From Prorocentrum cordatum (Eukaryota > Sar > Dinophyceae > Prorocentrales > Prorocentraceae), in assembly GCA_963575745.1 (NCBI GenBank), contig CAUYUJ010012780.1:267501-331500 (forward strand): a DNA stretch of 64,000 bases, in the 5' to 3' direction. Position numbers and translations under genes: made by a program. This document shows, one piece after another, positions 54,470 through 64,000 of this stretch. The first letter of the stretch is position 1, and the number at the start of each line of letters is the position of its first letter. A model generated the notes under the pieces. The model saw only the letters and a program-made list of their open reading frames with translations, ran no database searches and was not told the DNA's origin.

Positions 54470-55530
54470 TACCCAGGATTATATACGAAGTGTTCCTGAA
54501 TACGGATTTACGATCAAGGACTCCTCAGCAAGGATCCCCGAGTAAGGGAACCTTACTAAGGGCTACTCACCAAAGATTCCCTAGTCTGGATTCGTCATGA
54601 TTGAACTGTGATGGGAAACTCATCACGATCAAGTGCCTAACTAAAGATTCCTTAGCCCAGATTCCTTACGAAAGATTCCCGTGCACGGGCTCTGTACGAA
54701 GAACTCTTTCTCAATAATTCCTTACGGGAGGAAACGAATATTATCAAGAACATGCTATGAAGGAATTCGTGCTAAGAATTCCCTAACCAAAATTCCTTCT
54801 TAATCACCCGTGACCAAATATTCCGCAATCAGGAGTATGTATTGCGGGCCAATAAAGGGTCCTTCACAAGGCTTAGTTAGGATTCCTTAATTGGGGTTGC
54901 ATAGGAAGGACATCCTACTGAGGATGCTTGCGTAACGAATCCCTAATACTTACAAACAATCACATACGTCAAATTCTTCACTGAGGATCACATATGTCCT
55001 GGCAAACGGTTGCTTGATAATGAAGGGATCACTGTCAATCAATTCTGGAAAAAAAAACCGTTTGTAAAGAAACATCACGAAGGGTTTTCCAATGAAGAAC
55101 CCTCATACGGATACCGTATTGGGAATCCCGTAACCGTGGAAAACATGGCATGCTGGATTCCTTCCTAAGAACGAATTGCCAATGGTCTATCACGGAAGAA
55201 TACTTAACACAAAGGCGCTACCGAGGAACTGTTACGAAGGAGTCCCTTTGTCAAATTTCTTCACACACGGATTTCGTATACAAAGATCCTCCACTACAAC
55301 TACCGTAATATACTCCGTATTGGAACATGGTGTATTATATACTCTTCCTGTGTTGAAGGATTCCGTCGCAGGGCTCCCGTTCAAGGATCCTGGCGAAGGA
55401 TTCCCCGTTCATGAGACATCCGAACTATGCTTTGCAACGGATTCGTTTCGAAAAGTTCATTGCTACGGGTGCGACATTACAAATTTGAAGAGTTCGTTGC
55501 GAACGACTCCCCATATGGGATCCTAAATGA
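54470..55530 (+). repeat. Family O: degenerate ~20-25-bp repeat rich in GATTCC
   Basis: Words such as AAAGATTCCCTAG, AAGATTCCTTAGCCCAGATT, GAATTCCCTAACCAAAATTCC and AAGGATTCCGTC recur every 20-30 bp for about 1 kb. Individual units are strongly diverged. Stops are frequent, and only one frame over 100 codons exists (55176-55526), with no domain. Confidence 0.6.
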
Positions 55531-55849
55531 AGCCTGCGGTGGCGATTACTTACTCAAGAGACCTTATTAAAGCGACGGTCGTACAGAACCTTGATTCATG
55601 AGTCTAGAAGATCTCGAACAATTCCTGGGCTTCGCGAGGAGTCGCGAAACCCACCAGGATCCCACGGTATTCCTATGTATTCCAGCTGGACGGGGATGGG
55701 GCGAACAACGATTGGACAACAAACAACGCGTTACCCCGACTGTACGACCCCGCACGAGAATATGTTTAACTTGCCCCTCGTTATTGCCCCACTCGCCGTG
55801 GCGGAGGCTCTCCTCCCGCTCTGCGTTGTGCCTCCTCCTTCTCGTCGCC

Positions 55850-55940
55850 CTCCATATGCTCCTCCTTCTCGTTCTCACCTCCTCCTCGTCCTCGTCCTCG
55901 TCCGCGTCTTCGTCGTCGTCGTTCTCCTCCTCCTCCGAAT
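55850..55940. repeat. CTC/CTCGTC microsatellite
   Basis: CTCCTCGTCCTCGTCCTCGT and related words, ending in TCC triplets. Confidence 0.85.
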
Positions 55941-56182
55941 GCCCTTTGGCTTGGGCAATTCTACATCGCACACATCGCACATTCCGCTTTCAATAGTCGC
56001 CTACCAACATTTCGGGACTCGTAAACAATTCGAAGTCAGGAGTTTGGATTACCATCTGCCTTCTTTTTCTTGCAATACTCGTTCCAAGAGCGGCAGGCGG
56101 CCAATTCCCGCAAGTTGTTCCTGAATGGCTTGTCAATCCTTACAACCCTCTATCGGCTACATGCGCAGCGAGAGATTGCAAC

Positions 56183-56968
56183 ATGGATGTCATCCGTCTC
56201 AGCGGCACGGGCGAGCAGCAATTTAACAGAGCGTCCGCGACGCAGTGGAATAAGGTTGAGCCAGGCAGATGGTGTATTTCGTCAGGCTGGCGCCGCGGAC
56301 CGCACACCAACAAGCCTGCGGGATGCGCTATTGCCGTTGGGAAAAGAATCTCGCGACGCAATATTACCAATATGTTGACGGATTCGCCCGGTAGACGTGG
56401 TTTAGCTATCAGAGCCAGAAGCAAGATATATGATGCTGGTATCTGCAGCGCGTGCTTTCCACCTCCTCCTCACTACGCCAATGAAGTACGGCCGTATCGA
56501 AAAACTTGCGGTATTCTCATCAGATGGCTTCGCAGCTTACCAATATGGGCAGCACATCGATTTCTACCGATACTGCGTTTAGATCTTAACTCGAGATTCG
56601 GGCTTCAACGGCGAGAAGGTTCTGAACAATGTGATCCTATTGATTCAAATTGCATTGGTGATCAGATATCGCAGAATCGATAATTATATGCATCAGATGC
56701 ACTACTCAAGTTTATGGATGATCTCGACCTGATGGCTATTCACACGGTTTATGGACTTGGCGCAAAATACTATAGTAATTATGGCAATGGTTCGCAAATT
56801 GATTGCGTCCTAATACCGCGCTGCATGCTCGCGTCTACTGCGACATTTGGACCACTGCGACGACTCGCTCGTGAAAAACAATTGATCGGATCCCGACTGC
56901 TGCGTGGTCATGTACCAGTCCACGCCCGGCTTAATTATTCCTTGTGCGGACACCATTGCATTATCTAG
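56183..56968 (+). pseudogene. LINE3 endonuclease domain
   Basis: One frame with a stop at 56681-56683. It has WNKVEPGRWCISSGW, GCAIAVGKRISRRNI, GRRGLAIRARSKIYDAGICS, FPPPPHY and FLPILRLDLNSRFGL (place of the GDFNA-like step). After the stop come LMAIHTVYGLGAKYYSN, QIDCVLIPRCML and RGHVPVHARL. The last corresponds to the DHxPV catalytic His step; His is kept but the preceding Asp is Gly. APE-type endonuclease is the best reading. Confidence 0.7.
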
Positions 56969-57620
56969 CCGAATCGACGAACATCCACGTGGAGGTTTCT
57001 ACCCTCAGGCTACTCCATGGCATCGTGAATCATTGATGGGCTCTCTCAGGCGTGGCACGAATCGAGCTGATTTCTTACAAGCAGTTGAGCGTCGTCTGGC
57101 GGGGGAAAAAACGTTCGTTTCACCATGTCCCACAGATGTGTAGCTCGCCGAAGAATGGAAACACCCATGATGGTACAACAATCCATTGGGCGGCGTCTAA
57201 GACGCTTAGGCGTCCCATTTCTTCGAGAGCACAAGGACGTGGCGAATGCATTCGTCAGCACATCTTTTTCGGCGCTCTCTGAGGCCAACCGAACCATCAT
57301 GCGAGATCGAAGCTAGATTCGGCGAGAGACAATTTCGACACGCAGCGGTTTGCTTCGGAGGGCCTGATGGAATCATTTTGCATGTCCTAGGGTCGGGGCC
57401 TTGCAAGGGGATCCATGGGCAGTCAAAGCTTTTACCAGGGACATGGGTACTGTATTCGAGGAGGTTCAAAAGTTGTTCAGGCAATTCGGGGATATTACAA
57501 CTGGCTGGTGTATTGTTGGCACTCCGACTTCCATTATTCTATCGAACTAGATCTCAGTTTGCATAGGTATGTCGACGATGCCACTCAAGTACTTGTCTCA
57601 GCGGGGGAGCATGGATGATT
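56969..57620 (+). pseudogene. LINE3 reverse transcriptase domain
   Basis: FLQAVERRLAGEKT (about 57080) belongs to the pre-RT. HKDVANAFVSTSFSALSEAN (57125-57316 frame) is motif A. In the next frame RFGERQFRHAAVCF and GGPDGIILHVLGSG follow. A third frame carries LHRYVDDATQVLV, with YVDD at 57568-57579. All key motifs are present in order but in three different frames. Confidence 0.75.
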
Positions 57621-57752
57621 TCGATAGAATTAAGTAACACGTACATGAAGTACGAGCGTACACTTAGCACGCACATGTTTGAGCACAACTACAAACTTAA
57701 CCCCACCAAAAACCGAAACAGTAGTAGCAGTATCCGGAACAGGTAGTAAAGC

Positions 57753-58499
57753 ATGCTCATCATAGAATGCGTACAGGTCAATCACCAACTGCTGGTCAAA
57801 TTAATGATCGTACGCGGCTGCTCGGAGGTATTCTTCGGGCCGGTTCTACGTTTCAGAGCGACCTGCCCTGCCGCCTCTCGGCAGTCGACTCAGGCCATGC
57901 TGCTAAGGGGCGCTACTGGTGCCAGCCGAAGCTGCCACCGGTTGAAAAGAGGGCTGTCTTTCTGTCGTGTTCTCGGCCCAGCTCTGTCAGGAATCGAGAA
58001 TTTCGTTCCTACTGCTGCGGAGATTGAGAAGCGTCAGACCCAGATTTTTATGTATGCTCGGAAGGCTATGAGGGGAGCAGCCACCATTGATGGAGGTGAA
58101 CACACAGCTTCTCTTCCTAACTCCCACGTGTTCAGATACTGGCGCTTCGCGCCTTTGGAAGTGGAGGCGAGGTCTCGACGCATTAAATGGTATCAGGCTT
58201 CGGTCTCGGCACCTGATAGTCTTATTTCCGAATGGGGAGCCCTGCTTGGCAGCATGCGAATCGAAATCGAAAATCAGCTTCACATCATCGATGGCCAGGG
58301 GGAAGTTACCACCGCGGCCTGTCGATGGGCCCATCCATTCGTGTCCGACATCAACTCGCTCGCCGACTTAGCGGACGAAGAGTACGAAATGATTGCCGAG
58401 TTCGATAGTACACCGCTCAATTTATTTCAAAATTCAGACTTAGTTGGTTGGTTCACGCAGTTTGATACAAAAAACTTCGGGCCCATTGGCTTGGCGTAA
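57753..58499 (+). pseudogene. LINE3 C-terminal region
   Basis: A 248-codon frame, the longest intact part of LINE3. It contains FCRVLGPALSGIENFVPTA, RYWRFAPLEVEARSRRIKWY, then an acidic stretch (ADLADEEYEMIAEFD). The RYW.xAP...E...RR.KWYQ step is typical of this LINE type downstream of the RT. Its role is unknown, probably RNA binding or structural. It ends in TAA at 58497-58499. Confidence 0.65.
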
Positions 58500-58914
58500 G
58501 AATACCTCCACCTGGTTATCAACCTGCTCCGCGGGCTAATACACCAACACCCAGGATCAGGCACACAAGGTGAACGGGGTGCACGGTACGAGGCTGCACC
58601 AGCACGTTCCACACTCGTCGAAAACTTCTCGCACATCTTCGTAATCATCACGGGCTACGGGCAGTATTATCGCAGGCAGCTTTTAAGAATCAATATTTTG
58701 TGGGTGGGTCGTTATTCGAGAGCACTAACAGCACGTAAAGCACCTCGTTCGCTCGTTCAGGACAGGTATTTGTACCGCATCCAGGAGCACAACATAGCAG
58801 GTTCGTCAAAATGAATCGTCGTACTGTTGCCCTTTGTGCCCGGCTCAAGTTCACGACGTAACTGAGCTTCAGGTTCACTTCGGTCGCACTTTCATACACT
58901 CCCGCTTGTCGACG

Positions 58915-59427
58915 ATGGAGGTCGAGGCAGCAGCAGACTGGCTCAAGATCAAGCGCAAGGCCCCCGACAGCGACAAGCCAGACAAGGAGGGCGAAAAGGA
59001 CAGCAAGCTCCAAAGGCTCAAAGGTCAGGTAGAAAGCGACGCCGCCGGTGGCAAGGTGGGTCCTCTGGCTGCACTCATCACGAGTCTCGCGAAGCTGTGC
59101 CTCAGCAACAGTCGCGAGCTGGCGGAGCTTTTCGGCGCCAACTGCATCTGCTTCTTGCCCCCCGCCACGGTGGCAACCGTAGCTATTCTCAAGCAGGCGG
59201 GAGAGGATCACAATGCGATGTGCATGTCCGATGGCAACGATCATCAGAACGGACCTCCCTGGCCACGCATATTCATGGCGCTGGTGCAGCACATAATTAC
59301 ATCGACAGACGCCAACCTCCCAAAGGCCTCCAAAAAGGTTCTGACCGCGTACTGGAACGTGGTCGTCAAGAAGAGCAAGGATGGTGGGCTGCTGATGTTA
59401 CAGAGCCACATCATGTTCTTCAGATAG
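58915..59427 (+). CDS. LINE ORF1-like protein
   Basis: An open frame of 170 codons from the ATG at 58915 (MEVEAAADWLKIKRKAPDSD); an upstream ATG at 58834 would give 197 codons. It has a Lys/Asp/Glu-rich segment (residues 15-45), then AALITSLAKLCLSNSRELAE, LKQAGEDHNAMCMSDGNDHQ and NGPPWPRIFMALVQHI. A late segment with YWNVVVKKSKDGG precedes a stop at 59427. The same style of protein occurs upstream of endonuclease-RT genes in dinoflagellate LINEs and is presumed to bind the element RNA. A basic tail (KKKQKGGKAKKADED) sits in another frame at 59470-59516, so a late frameshift is likely. No pol follows, because D3 begins at 59593. Confidence 0.55.
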   Translation: MEVEAAADWLKIKRKAPDSDKPDKEGEKDSKLQRLKGQVESDAAGGKVGPLAALITSLAKLCLSNSRELAELFGANCICFLPPATVATVAILKQAGEDHNAMCMSDGNDHQNGPPWPRIFMALVQHIITSTDANLPKASKKVLTAYWNVVVKKSKDGGLLMLQSHIMFFR

Positions 59428-59592
59428 GTATCAGCAACCAGAGCGTTCAAGATCAGGGCAGGGACTCCAAGAAGAAGCAAAAGGGGGGCAAGGCCAAGAA
59501 GGCCGACGAAGATGTCTGAGAGCTCGCCTTTCGTCAATTGCGGGCTCAGAGGGATTGATCGATCTGCTACGCCAGGTGCAGCTGAACGATGA

Positions 59593-60589
59593 TCCACCGG
59601 CCCCCTTGTGGGGCCACCAGGCTGCAGGCCGAAGGTTCGCAGTTTCCTGTGCCAGTTGCAGCTTCCAATTTCCACTGATACAGTTCTGCTTCTTGCTGTT
59701 TACTGTTCCTTATTGATGGACCGCGCGAGGGGGGGAGGCCCAAACGGGCAGGTTTAGCACGCCCTGAGCGTGTTGTCGGAATGGCTGGGGCGGGTAAAAA
59801 TTAACACCCCTCACGCAGATCGACGGGGTCAGGGTCCAAAACACATGGGATTTGCCACATTTCTGACATTCGGTGGCACCCCTCACGCAGATCGGCGGGG
59901 TCAGGGTGCAAAAACTCATGGGATGTGCCACAGTTATGAAATTCGTTGGCACCCCTCACGCAGATCGGCGGGGTCAGATTGCAAAAACACGAGAGATTCA
60001 CCACATTTCTGAAATTCGATGGCACCCCTCACAAGATCGGCGGGGCCAGGGTCCGAAAACACAGGCGGTTCGCTACATTTTTAAAATTCGCTGGCACCCC
60101 TCGCGCAGATCGGCGGGGTCAGGGTCCAAAAACACACGGGATTCGCAACATTTCTGAAATTCGATTGCACCCCTCACGCAGATCGGCGGGGTCAGGGTCC
60201 GAAAACACAGGGGATTCGCCACATTTCTGAAATCCGGTGGCCATCCTCACGCGGATCGACAGGGTCAGGGTCCAACAGCAAAAAGGATTTGCCATTATTT
60301 GAACTCTGGGGCACCCCTCACGCACTTCCGCGCGGTCAGGACACAAGAGACCTCCAACATTTTCAAATTCGGGGGAAGATTTGGGCACAGCATGCGGGAG
60401 CAAATGAAAAAACAACAGCGAATACAACAATTAACTCGCGATATCCATTCGTCTTGAACATGTCCCATCGTCTTCGCATAAAGTTCCGATGCTGCTTCAC
60501 GGTGAAGCCAAAGCCTCATGGCTTCGCTCTTCCATGGCCCATTATCCGAGAGAGGGGGCCGGCGGCAGGGGGCGAAGCCCTTACAGATA
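59593..60589 (+). mobile_element. Repeat family D, copy D3
   Basis: The head starts TCCACCGGCCCCCTTGTGGG and contains AGGTTCGCAGTTTCCTGTGC and TTATTGATGGACCGCGCGAG. Eight units of 71-74 bp run from 59804 to about 60385 (CACCCCTCACGCAGATCGGC, GGGGTCAGGGTC, GCCACATTTCTGAAATTCG). The tail has GATGCTGCTTCACGGTGAAG, ATTATCCGAGAGAGGGGGCC, a GGGCGAAGCCC hairpin, and ends CTTACAGATA. Confidence 0.85.
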
Positions 60590-61584
60590 ATATAGTGACT
60601 CGTTTGCAGAGCAGACTCGCCGAACCCATTTTGAAAAACACTGTAAGTGAAAAGGTTGTTCGATGTTTCATGTTTCGGGCGAAGTTGCCGAAAGCGAATT
60701 AGCCATGGAGGATCTGCTAAGAAGAAAGTGATAGAACTCAAACCGTCGCCTCTGATCTCCCCGTCGCCCCCGTGGTTTCCCTTTCTCCCTTCCCGATCCT
60801 GCACCCCTCTGCCCTCGCGATAGCGATTTCATGACTCGCTTCCTAATGCTAATCTGGGGGCTGGTGCTTCTGGAGGTCGGCCTAGACGCTTCCCCCCAAT
60901 GGTCGCCCCTCTCTAAACCAGAAGTGTTCCCCAGCGAAACCGCCGGTAGGCGTTATAAGGCGCAACGCAAAACCACTCCATGTTACAAGACTGCTGGTCG
61001 GAGGAACCACTTTTCCCCCACAAGGCTTCTGACCCGAAGCCATGGCTCGCAACTGATATGATCCGATATGGTCCTCTTCCTCCTCCTCCTCCTCCTTCTC
61101 GTCCTCCTCATCCTCCTCCTCGCCGTCCTTTTTCAGTATCCCTCCCGTATCGTCCTCATGCTTGTTTTTGACATACGCTTCCCTGGTCCCTGGCAGAAGG
61201 CAAGCCGATTTTCCTCGCGCCGATGCAGCCGCGGGCGGCATGGGCGCATTCTCCGATGGCCAGACTTTGAACATGTTGGGGCAGCCGCGCGGAAGAGGCC
61301 GCTGGGACAACCCAGCGAGCGAGCCGCTGGGGCGCGGGTGCCTGCCGCTGGGATGTCTCGAGCTACTCGCGTCCACGCTCAGGCGGGAGGCAGCTCCAAG
61401 TCCAACTCAGCAGAGAGCTGCTCCGCCAATGCTTAAAGATCACCGCGCTCTTGTCGAACTCCTCGAGCACCTTTTCCGCGCGGACGCCGGCATGCAACAC
61501 TCGGACTGCCAGCTTGCAGCGCGAGCCCCATAGGGGAGAATGGCGCGTAAGGGCGGCAGGCCAGCAGAGAGTCCAGCTCCCAAT
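60590..61584. other. No gene seen; TCC tract
   Basis: A TCCTCCTCC-rich stretch lies at about 61077-61130. The 164-codon minus frame (61376-60882) crosses it and has no recognisable domain. Confidence 0.4.
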
Positions 61585-62510
61585 GCATGGGAACTTTATT
61601 CCGAGCACGAGCTGGATACGCCCCCGCGATCCACTCCCAAACGAGGCTCCCGCCCGACACGTCCTCCATATTCATACGCCAAGAACCCCAAAGCGACGAC
61701 CGTTAAAACAACATGACGTTCCACTCGGATTACTAAAACGAGCCGCGGGCCCCATGGGGAGGCGCCCCCGATTCAGATCCCCCGCGCTCCATTCACAGAC
61801 GAGGCCCCCGCCTGATACTTCCTCCACGTTCAGGTCTGAGGAACGCAATCGTGCAGACAATTGAAAGTTTTTGGATGAACCGCTCGGATTGCCAACATCA
61901 GCTGCGGGCCAATAGCGCGGGGACTCCCGCCTGATACTCCTTCGCAATTCATTCGCAAACGAGGGTCACGCCTGGTACTTCCTCCATATGTAGGCCCCAA
62001 GTGCCCAAACGTGGCAACACATTGTAAGCGTTTGAATGAGCCGCCCAGGCTACTAACGCTGGGTGTGGGGCCCATGGGGAGGGGGCCCCCGACTGGTACT
62101 TCCCCGCAAGTTATTCACACGCGAGGCTCCCGCTGGGCACTTCCTCCACATTCAGGCCCGAAGAGCCAGACCACTACGACAAAACAATTGTCCGAATGGC
62201 CCGCTCGGGTTACTAACATCAAGTGCGAGCCGCATGGGGAAAGGGCCCCCGCCGAGACTTCCTCGCAAGTCACCCGCAGACGAGGTCCCCGCTCAAGATC
62301 TCCTCAATAGTCAAACCTGATGAACCCAAACGTGAAAACAATTACAAGGTGTGGGATGAGCCACTCGAAGTACTAACGTTAATTGCGGGCCCCATGGGGA
62401 GAGGGTTCTCGCCTGATACTTCTTCGCAATTCACTCGCGGACGAGGCCCCCGCTTTATGCGTCCTCCGTACTTAGGCCTCAGGAGCCCAGAACTGACGAC
62501 AGTTTGATGG
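61585..62510 (+). repeat. Family M: ~157-bp tandem repeat, about six units
   Basis: Units contain GGGCCCCATGGGGAGGGGGC, ACTTCC.CGCAAGT.ATTC, GACGAGGC.CCCGC and ACTTCCTCCACATTCAGGCC, followed by a less GC-rich part with ACTAACGT. The CATGGGGA landmark falls at about 61754, 62070, 62232 and 62392, with a degenerate one near 61910. Units are strongly diverged. Confidence 0.7.
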
Positions 62511-62762
62511 CGGCTGGTAGGCCCAGCCAGCAGCTTCGCCTCAGGCGAAGCCAAGCTCCCGCTCTGTCGTAGTAGCGATAGTCCCAGTATGAGAGGATGT
62601 GCCATCTCAAGCAGGAGGAAGATCCTTTTGGTCTCGATAGCGATTGCGCGCCTCGCTGCGAGGCACAATCATATGTGGGCGGCCGGCCGCTTGAGCCGAC
62701 GCGGCCGCGGGCGCGCGCTCGCTCCCGCCCCTCGCACCCCTCTGCTCGCTTTAGAGTTTGGA

Positions 62763-62786
62763 GGGGGGGGGGGGGGGGGGGGGGGG
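62763..62786. repeat. 24-nt G homopolymer
   Basis: An uninterrupted G-run. Length is likely unreliable in the assembly. Confidence 0.9.
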
Positions 62787-62924
62787 CGAAGCGCGAGCCC
62801 GTCGCCCCTGCGCAGCAGGCGCAGCAGCTAACATACACAAGGACAGAAGAGGAAGCGGGCCAAAAGGAAGGTGGACCCGCTTGTAAGTTGCCTCGCTTGC
62901 ACAGTTCTGTACGCGACGCACTCA

Positions 62925-64000
62925 TCACGCGGCGTCAGAACTTGATGTCTGGCCGGCCCGATATGGAGCATGTCTCTTCAGGTCATGTTTGAAGGCCTGC
63001 ATACCTTCCGTGACTTGTAGGAGCATGTCTCTGTCGATGCCCCCCGTGGTGTGACCATCCGCAGTCATATCGCGGGTGTTGCGCCAATGGGTACTGTGCG
63101 CGATTCCACGCTCCATCATCTGTCGCATCCAACTTATGTGTCCTAACAGGGCGCACTCAGTCGGCTTCTTTAAGTCTTTGCTTGACAAGGACTGAAACAA
63201 AAGACTCAGCATCGATGGTCAGGGTGACCTTGATGCTCAGGCCGCCCAACTCCAGCATATCTTTCAACTGAGTTCGCGCGAGCGGCTCTGCGTGGAGCTC
63301 GCGCAGAGTCACACTCGTGGGATAACAGTCCTCCAACTTATGGGCTGCTGCTAGCGTCTCTGCTGAATAGCTCGAGCGGACCTGCAAGCGGTGAGACTTG
63401 CAGCGCGCATCAATCAAGTGAACGACAGGCTTACAGGATGACATGTTTCCACGTCGTAGCAGGTTTGCCCCGCGAATACCATAGCCTTTTGACGTCGTCA
63501 TCGGCGTCTCCACTCAGACGGCGTCGGTATCCTGAGTCGCTGTGCAGGTTGACCTCGCCCGTAGGATTCGTCGCCTGGTGGGCGATCCTCTGTGGGCAGG
63601 CCTGTAGCTTCCTGGTGATCGCGTTCAGTCGGCGCACTTGGATGTTGGTCGGTTCTTGGACACATCGTAAGGAAACAACATACACCATCAACCACACCTG
63701 GGTGATTCATGCATATGCCAGCGCACCCCTGAGGCTGACGAACATGTCTGCAACCATCTTGGTTGCCTGAGCGCCAGCGTCGGCGCCGGTCAATTCGGGA
63801 TGTTGTATAGGACGAAGCTGTTTGAAATATTCATATGGATCCAAAGTGACATCTCCGTCCTCGTCCTTGGTGTGTCTCACAGCACAGTTGGTACATGTGT
63901 GCTTGTTGGGTGTACACGGACCAAAAGTAACTTCAACGCATTGGACATACTTGTCAATGGTGTCCTCCGTACCGGCCATATTGATGTCATCAACATGTTC
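62925..64000 (-). pseudogene. Copia-type pol remnant: RT end and RNase H (runs off right edge)
   Basis: On the minus strand from 64000: HVDDINMAGTEDTIDKYV (RT catalytic VDD at 63994-63986), FGPCTPNKH, LTGADAGAQATKM. A TGA follows at 63709-63707, and the same frame continues with WLMVYVVS, NIQVRRLNAITRK and HSDSGYRRRLSGD (RNase H). A frame change near 63495 leads to VRSSYSAETLAAAHKLED and LTIDAESFVSVL. Another near 63190 leads to SSKDLKKPTECALLGHISW, RDMTADGHTTGGIDRDMLL and HAPYRAGQTS. The order RT to RNase H and the SS.SAE and TRDM.ADG motifs are those of copia-type LTR retrotransposons of dinoflagellates. The N-terminal part lies outside the window and I saw no LTR. Confidence 0.8.

Larger units (their letters stand above)
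56183..58499 (+). mobile_element. LINE3: APE-type non-LTR retrotransposon remnant
   Basis: Plus-strand order: endonuclease (56183-56968), pre-RT (56970-57200), RT motif A (about 57240), motif C YVDD (57568-57579), and the C-terminal region (57753-58499). At least three frame changes and in-frame stops occur. The 5' end is not clear; homology may start near 56010. The type differs from LINE2 and LINE4 in its RYWRFAPLEVEARSRRIKW C-terminal motif. Confidence 0.8.

Overview
The window looks like non-genic nuclear DNA of a dinoflagellate (inference). The basis is its content: several eroded non-LTR retrotransposons (LINEs) of types common in dinoflagellate genomes, a copia-type pol remnant, GC-rich DNA full of TCC/GGA, GAT, GTC and GCN microsatellites, and dense interspersed and tandem repeats. 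I recognise no host gene, rRNA or tRNA, and no intact dinoflagellate spliced-leader sequence. There is one 100-base assembly gap (5957-6056).

Layout: 1-5.6 kb holds repeat family A copy A1 with a large GCN expansion, followed by GC-rich DNA without genes. 5.6-6.76 kb is microsatellite around the gap. 6.76-10.84 kb (minus) is LINE1, with an RT domain, a CCHC-like knuckle and a putative restriction-like endonuclease. 10.87-11.66 kb is family C copy C1. 12.17-16.57 kb (minus) is LINE4 (APE endonuclease and RT), interrupted by C2. 17-26 kb holds repeat families K, B, H, A2 and G and simple repeats. 26.8-33 kb (minus) is LINE2 (APE, RT and C-terminal Cys knuckle), interrupted by A3 and D1, with possible 5' coding remains up to 35.07 kb. 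35-46.9 kb holds families H, B, K and G, a large inverted-repeat cluster, a short element with terminal inverted repeats, D2 and several minisatellites. 46.9-51.5 kb carries two 90-bp arrays (C3, C4). 54.5-55.5 kb is a degenerate short-period repeat. 56.2-58.5 kb (plus) is LINE3. 58.9-59.4 kb is a LINE ORF1-like gene. 59.6-60.6 kb is D3. 61.6-62.5 kb is a ~157-bp array. 62.9-64 kb (minus) is the copia pol remnant, which runs off the right edge.

The most interesting pattern is a shared architecture. Families A, C and D lack a convincing gene of their own and each consists of a conserved head, an internal tandem array and a conserved tail. Several copies lie inside LINE reading frames: A3 and D1 in LINE2, C2 in LINE4. 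C4 is flanked by a perfect 8-bp direct repeat and C2 by a 5-bp one. They therefore behave as mobile, non-autonomous elements that carry satellite arrays. All names (A-E, G, H, K, M-O, LINE1-4) are local labels, and all family assignments come from reading the sequence, not from database searches.
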